Positions 12,578 to 14,524 of a stretch of 14,524 nt of DNA are shown in pieces. The DNA is from CAZCSH01 sp964501545. Its GTDB lineage: Bacteria; Patescibacteriota; Minisyncoccia; Minisyncoccales; RBG-13-42-11. Position 1 is the first letter of the stretch. Each line of letters begins with the position of its first letter. The notes beneath the pieces are model-generated. The model saw only the letters and a program-made list of their open reading frames with translations. It searched no databases and was not told where the DNA came from. The stretch is from the NCBI GenBank assembly GCA_964501545.1, contig CAZCSH010000013.1:1-14524 (forward strand), in the 5' to 3' direction. A program made the translations under genes and the position numbers.

Positions 12578-12622
12578 CCGAGCGCCAGCGAAGCGTGAAG
12601 ATGAATCTTTAGATTCATCGCC
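12578..12622 (-). repeat. Two-hairpin 3'-end element, copy 4 (after the leftward glycosyltransferase gene)
   Basis: Read leftward, GGC is followed by GATGAATCT (12619-12611), two A's, and AGATTCATC (12608-12600), a perfect 9-bp stem. The linker TTCACGCTTCG leads to a reduced second loop and the element ends CTCGG. It is in the sense direction of the glycosyltransferase gene and flanked by the two 25-base repeats. Confidence 0.72.
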
Positions 12623-12645
12623 TACCCGAACATAGTGAAGGTTAG

Positions 12646-12670
12646 AAAAGAGATTTATCTCTTTGACTAC
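12646..12670. repeat. 25-base direct repeat with internal hairpin, copy 2
   Basis: This is identical to the copy at 12553-12577. AAAGAGAT (12647-12654) pairs with ATCTCTTT (12657-12664). It lies five bases from the stop codon of the leftward glycosyltransferase gene. Read leftward, the stem is followed by TTTTC-like sequence, so it could serve as a weak terminator. Confidence 0.8.
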
Positions 12671-12675
12671 AAAGA

Positions 12676-14400
12676 CTAATCAATGTAGTAGATAAAGATA
12701 GAATATCCTATTTTAGCTACAGGTTGATAATTGTCTAACCATCGATAAAAACCAGAAGGTTGGTTGAGGCTGGGAATAGCTTCTCCTTTGCCTCCCTGCA
12801 ATAAAGTGGCAGAGACTGCCAGATAATTTCCTTTGGGTAGCTCTTCTGGCGATCTCGTACCCCACCAAGGACTGTATTTTTCTTTGAGATAGTATTCAGG
12901 TTCTGCTCCACCAAAATAATCTAGATAGATTTTCTCTATTTTATTATCTTCCACCCATTGTTTTAATCCTTTTAAGTCTTGGCCCCAGTCAAGATTGGAA
13001 TCTACCACATATTTGTAGCCATTTTCAGGTCCGCCCGCAGCTTCATTAAAATAAGCCAGGAAATGAGGATAGACAGAGAAAACAGAAACTGCCTGCCAGC
13101 CGATTAAGAGAGCCAGCAGAAAACATTTTATCTTTTTATGAGGCTCTTTCAGTAGATTTAGAGTGGCTGCGCTGACTAGAATTATAGTGAAAGGGAAAAC
13201 TGGCAGAAGATGCCTTACTCCGATATTCAGTTTTCCTGTAATACTAACTAACCAGTAAAGACCGATAAAAGCTATCATGCTAAACTCTGGAGAATGAGAA
13301 CTAATCCAGTTCCAGCTCTTCTTCAGGTTCTTTCTCAGCCAGAAAAGAGCAAAGAGCAGAGCAAGGAGAGTCAGAATATGGAAGCTTAAGGGTATTTTCA
13401 TTAAGTAAACTGCTGGGAAATAGCTTAGCCAACCCTGGTTTGAAACTTCACCCAAAAAGTAAGTTGTGTTTCCCCCTGCCACCCGGTGAAAGACCATACC
13501 CAGCCCTGTAAGATAAAGAGCATAAGGTCTTAAAATGGGTTTGTCTGCCATCCAAAGAACAGGTTGTTTAAAGATTTCAATGCTGTCTTTTAAGTAAACT
13601 TGGCTATCAGCCAGTTGTTTTTCCGGGGGATAGTTTAAAGTATGGTATTGATAAACAGGCCAGATTAGGAGAAAGCCAATAAGAAAGACCAAGATTAGAG
13701 TTTTTATTGTTTGCTTTAGAGCTCCTTTTTTTTGAAGCCACCAAACCAGAGCCAGAAATCCAAATAAAGGGACTAAAAGAATAACTGAGAACTTGAGAAG
13801 TTGGGCTAGACCAAAAGCCAGGCCAGCAATAATAATATTCTTCTTATTTGGAGACTGGAGAGCTTTTAGAAAGTAGTAGCTGGCAATTAAAATGCCAGCT
13901 GCAGCTCCCACATCTGTTGTGATTAAGCTTCCGTGAGCTAAAAAAGTAGGAGAGAGAGCAAAGAAGATAAGAGATAGGAGAGCTGCTTTATTTCCAAAGA
14001 GCTCTTTTGCCCATTTAAAGAGAAAAAAACCCAGTAAGATTAAAATTAAAATCATTGGGATTCTTCCCCAAAAGATCATTTGGTCAGCAGGATTGCCCGA
14101 ACGGAAGAGAAACTCTCTGCCAAAGTCCCACTGGCCATTTATTTCTTCTTGCCAGGATTTAACTTCAGCAGGAAACTTAATGTCTCGTATAAAGAGAAGG
14201 GGCAGAGCGGCTAAATCTTTGAGCAGGGGAGGATGCTCGGGGTTGAGCCTCATGTCTTTTTGTGTCAGATAGGAGTAGCCGGCAGACAGATGAGGCAGCT
14301 CATCCATTGTTAAAGAATCTCCTTTGACAGCGAAGAAAGAAATAACAAAAACAAAAGCTAAAATCAAGCCGGCTACGATATTTGTTGTTTTATCAGACAT
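12676..14400 (-). CDS. Multi-pass membrane glycosyltransferase, ArnT/PMT type (574 aa)
   Basis: This GT-C-fold enzyme should move a sugar from a polyprenyl-phosphate carrier onto protein or lipid at the outer face of the membrane. The first helix (residues about 8-25) is followed by the catalytic loop MDELPHLSAGYSYL, with the Asp33-Glu34 pair typical of the family, and by RLNPEHPPLLKDLAALPLLF. About ten further hydrophobic segments follow. The C-terminal outer domain carries DSNLDWGQDLKGLKQWVEDN, a recurrent block in bacterial members, and ends GYSIFIYYID. I chose the ATG at 14400, which follows a TATAAT box by six bases; an ATG at 14436 would add 12 residues but lies upstream of the -10 box. 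The acceptor cannot be inferred. It stands alone on its strand and converges on ftsQ. Confidence 0.87.
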   Translation of the reverse strand: MSDKTTNIVAGLILAFVFVISFFAVKGDSLTMDELPHLSAGYSYLTQKDMRLNPEHPPLLKDLAALPLLFIRDIKFPAEVKSWQEEINGQWDFGREFLFRSGNPADQMIFWGRIPMILILILLGFFLFKWAKELFGNKAALLSLIFFALSPTFLAHGSLITTDVGAAAGILIASYYFLKALQSPNKKNIIIAGLAFGLAQLLKFSVILLVPLFGFLALVWWLQKKGALKQTIKTLILVFLIGFLLIWPVYQYHTLNYPPEKQLADSQVYLKDSIEIFKQPVLWMADKPILRPYALYLTGLGMVFHRVAGGNTTYFLGEVSNQGWLSYFPAVYLMKIPLSFHILTLLALLFALFWLRKNLKKSWNWISSHSPEFSMIAFIGLYWLVSITGKLNIGVRHLLPVFPFTIILVSAATLNLLKEPHKKIKCFLLALLIGWQAVSVFSVYPHFLAYFNEAAGGPENGYKYVVDSNLDWGQDLKGLKQWVEDNKIEKIYLDYFGGAEPEYYLKEKYSPWWGTRSPEELPKGNYLAVSATLLQGGKGEAIPSLNQPSGFYRWLDNYQPVAKIGYSIFIYYID

Positions 14401-14406
14401 TGGTAG

Positions 14407-14436
14407 ATTATACCAACAATTCAGAGGGTTTGACAA
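14407..14436 (-). promoter_or_regulatory. Promoter of the glycosyltransferase gene, leaderless arrangement
   Basis: Read leftward, TTGTCA (14436-14431), an 18-base spacer and a perfect TATAAT (14412-14407) preceded by TGG (extended -10) lie six bases before the ATG at 14400. An inverted repeat, TTGGTA with TACCAA (14416-14400), spans the -10 box and reaches the first base of the start codon, so it could be an operator or an mRNA hairpin. Confidence 0.72.
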
Positions 14437-14458
14437 GGTATGGAACGTGCTTTTTACT
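14430..14458 (+). promoter_or_regulatory. Possible divergent promoter pointing out of the window
   Basis: TTGACA at 14430-14435, 17 bases and TTTACT at 14453-14458 form a candidate rightward promoter whose -35 box overlaps that of the leftward glycosyltransferase promoter. No gene follows within the remaining 66 bases, so its target, if any, lies beyond the window. Confidence 0.3.
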
Positions 14459-14524
14459 TGGATTTGGGCTGTCCAGGTTCAGATACATATGATACACCCG
14501 TTAAGTTTGTAATACGATAACATC

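Noticed and set aside
12553..12670. A short CRISPR-like array of direct repeats.
   Set aside because: Only two identical repeats exist, each a self-complementary hairpin, and the middle unit is a variant hairpin, not a unique spacer. No cas genes are present.

Overview
The window reads as AT-rich chromosome from an ultra-small bacterium of the Candidate Phyla Radiation (Patescibacteria, probably Parcubacteria-like). This is inferred from the gene set and style: a reduced 23S rRNA 3' end carrying an intron, a short MreD, a Mur ligase with an N-terminal membrane region, a FemAB-type protein, tightly packed genes that mostly lack Shine-Dalgarno sequences, and -10 boxes a few bases from start codons. 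The standard genetic code fits: no long gene has an internal TGA.

Layout. Positions 1-62 look like the 3' end of a group I intron, and 63 to about 293 is the last exon of 23S rRNA. The junction falls inside the sarcin-ricin loop. A 5S rRNA follows at about 325-436. A short leftward gene for a very acidic protein (555-713) has its own promoter and terminator. Rightward genes then cover most of the window. mreC-mreD-mrdA (996-4059) is the cell-elongation module. lysS-serS-hydrolase-Mur ligase-DegT aminotransferase-FemAB (4085-11360) joins two aminoacyl-tRNA synthetases to envelope-biosynthesis genes, and a good promoter precedes lysS inside the end of mrdA. A small leftward membrane-protein gene (11519-11698), with its own promoter, Shine-Dalgarno sequence and terminator, sits between FemAB and ftsQ (11746-12552). 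A large leftward membrane glycosyltransferase (12676-14400) converges on ftsQ.

How the genes work together. MreC, MreD and PBP2 direct lateral wall synthesis, FtsQ acts in the divisome, the Mur ligase makes wall precursor, and FemAB should add amino acids from aminoacyl-tRNA to it. SerRS and LysRS charge tRNAs and share the run with FemAB, which is suggestive but unproven.

The most unusual content is non-coding. (1) The probable group I intron splits the sarcin-ricin loop exactly where a U|A junction would leave a normal loop after splicing. (2) A two-hairpin element (GGCGATGA...TCATCTTC, then a second palindrome ending near TCGG) occurs four times, at 455-504, 6825-6883, 11360-11426 and 12578-12622. 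Each copy is in the sense direction at the 3' end of a gene. Stem sequences differ between copies but pairing is kept, so this is a candidate undescribed 3'-end RNA element or mobile palindromic repeat.
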